Source: Sphingomonas guangdongensis (GTDB taxonomy: Bacteria; Pseudomonadota; Alphaproteobacteria; Sphingomonadales; Sphingomonadaceae). Taken from it: 64,000 nucleotides of DNA. A program made the translations under genes and the position numbers. The DNA lies in the NCBI RefSeq assembly GCF_900199185.1, contig NZ_OBMI01000003.1, positions 1-64,000 of the forward strand, written 5' to 3'. Shown here one piece after another: positions 63,831 to 64,000 of this stretch; position 1 is the first letter of the stretch; the number at the start of each line of letters is the position of its first letter. Under the pieces are notes generated by a model, which ran no database searches, was not told the origin of the DNA, and saw nothing but the letters and a program-made list of their open reading frames with translations.

Positions 63831-64000
63831 ATGAGCAGAATGCCGAATACCGCAGAAATCTTGCCTTTTCCTCCAGGCGGCGTCGCCGGGATGAGGCCGC
63901 AGACACCGCCGGCGCTGATGGGCGCCGTCACAGAGCTGATCGAGTCTCGCGGCGGCGGGCAGGGGCGGTTCGAGACCGGAATGCCCGGCGTCCACCTCGT
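63831..64000 (+). CDS. Partial CDS, possible AraC-family regulator N-terminus
   Basis: The first 56 codons of a gene that runs off the window (MSRMPNTAEILPFPPGGVAG, LMGAVTELIESRGGG, RFETGMPGVHLV). The pattern of a short leader followed by ETxxPGVHL recalls the N-terminal ligand domain of some AraC-type regulators, but too little is visible to decide. ATG 63831 follows AAGGGTGA. The upstream AT-rich region and TTGACA element support a real start. Confidence 0.5.
   Translation, partial: MSRMPNTAEILPFPPGGVAGMRPQTPPALMGAVTELIESRGGGQGRFETGMPGVHL

Overview
The window is a GC-rich chromosomal stretch (64 kb, coding on both strands, short spacers, many ATGA/GTGA start-stop overlaps) that reads like a sphingomonad (Alphaproteobacteria, Sphingomonadaceae; Sphingomonas-like). 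Supporting signs are the ATP synthase zeta-type inhibitor (DUF1476), a TIGR02300 zinc-ribbon protein, a fused ThiS-ThiG, a TonB receptor feeding an aromatic catabolic gene close to Sphingobium/Novosphingobium LigW, and the order aroA-cmk-rpsA-ihfB. No transposase, integrase, phage gene or CRISPR array was seen, so this is mostly core chromosome with one clear accessory catabolic locus.

Layout. 1-632: 3' end of an initiator tRNA, its terminator and an empty stretch. 632-1915: secreted chymotrypsin-fold protease. 1926-9684: LysR regulator divergent from a TonB receptor, a NylB/beta-lactamase-fold hydrolase, an aromatic-acid MFS carrier and LigW (5-carboxyvanillate decarboxylase), a complete-looking uptake and processing unit for a lignin-type aromatic. 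9704-15822: large multi-sensor hybrid histidine kinase, divergent HprK-like kinase, YpeA-type acetyltransferase, ArsC/Spx-like protein and a membrane protein. 15854-21042: panB, YfgM-like protein, bamB, der, TusA-like protein and an Hpt protein. 21072-24141 (minus): bacterioferritin, Bfd and purL. 24248-31254: orphan PstS lipoprotein, phospholipase D-like enzyme, an ArsC-like remnant, S9 peptidase and aroQ-accB-accC.

31406-36167: ThiS-ThiG fusion, stress proteins (ferritin-like, CsbD), and a ketoacid CoA-transferase whose two subunit genes are split by a cupin and an acid-phosphatase lipoprotein. 36160-42848: MFS carrier, leuC-leuD, quinone oxidoreductase, DUF1476, BolA, Grx4 and a glycosyltransferase. 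43179-47904: BlaI/BlaR1-type regulatory pair behind two operator-like dyads, metallo-beta-lactamase-fold hydrolase, DUF4230 and a membrane protein. 47946-53664: nadA, cyclophilin, GH35-type hydrolase, nadC and RNase T2. 53667-60222 (minus): DUF4112, solute-binding lipoprotein, tRNA-Leu, ihfB, rpsA, cmk and aroA. 60327-64000: TIGR02300 protein, tRNA-Ala, ThuA-domain protein, a DedA/methyltransferase/membrane-protein operon, and a gene running off the window.

The most interesting items are the LigW locus with its embedded hydrolase and perfect LysR-type dyad; the BlaR1-like protease that lacks a penicillin-binding sensor and carries a novel-looking Pro-rich and Cys-containing tail; the ThiS-ThiG fusion that buries the Gly-Gly tail; and two exported-protein genes that begin at the 3' ends of tRNA genes without an ordinary start region. 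All calls come from reading the sequence; no database search was run.
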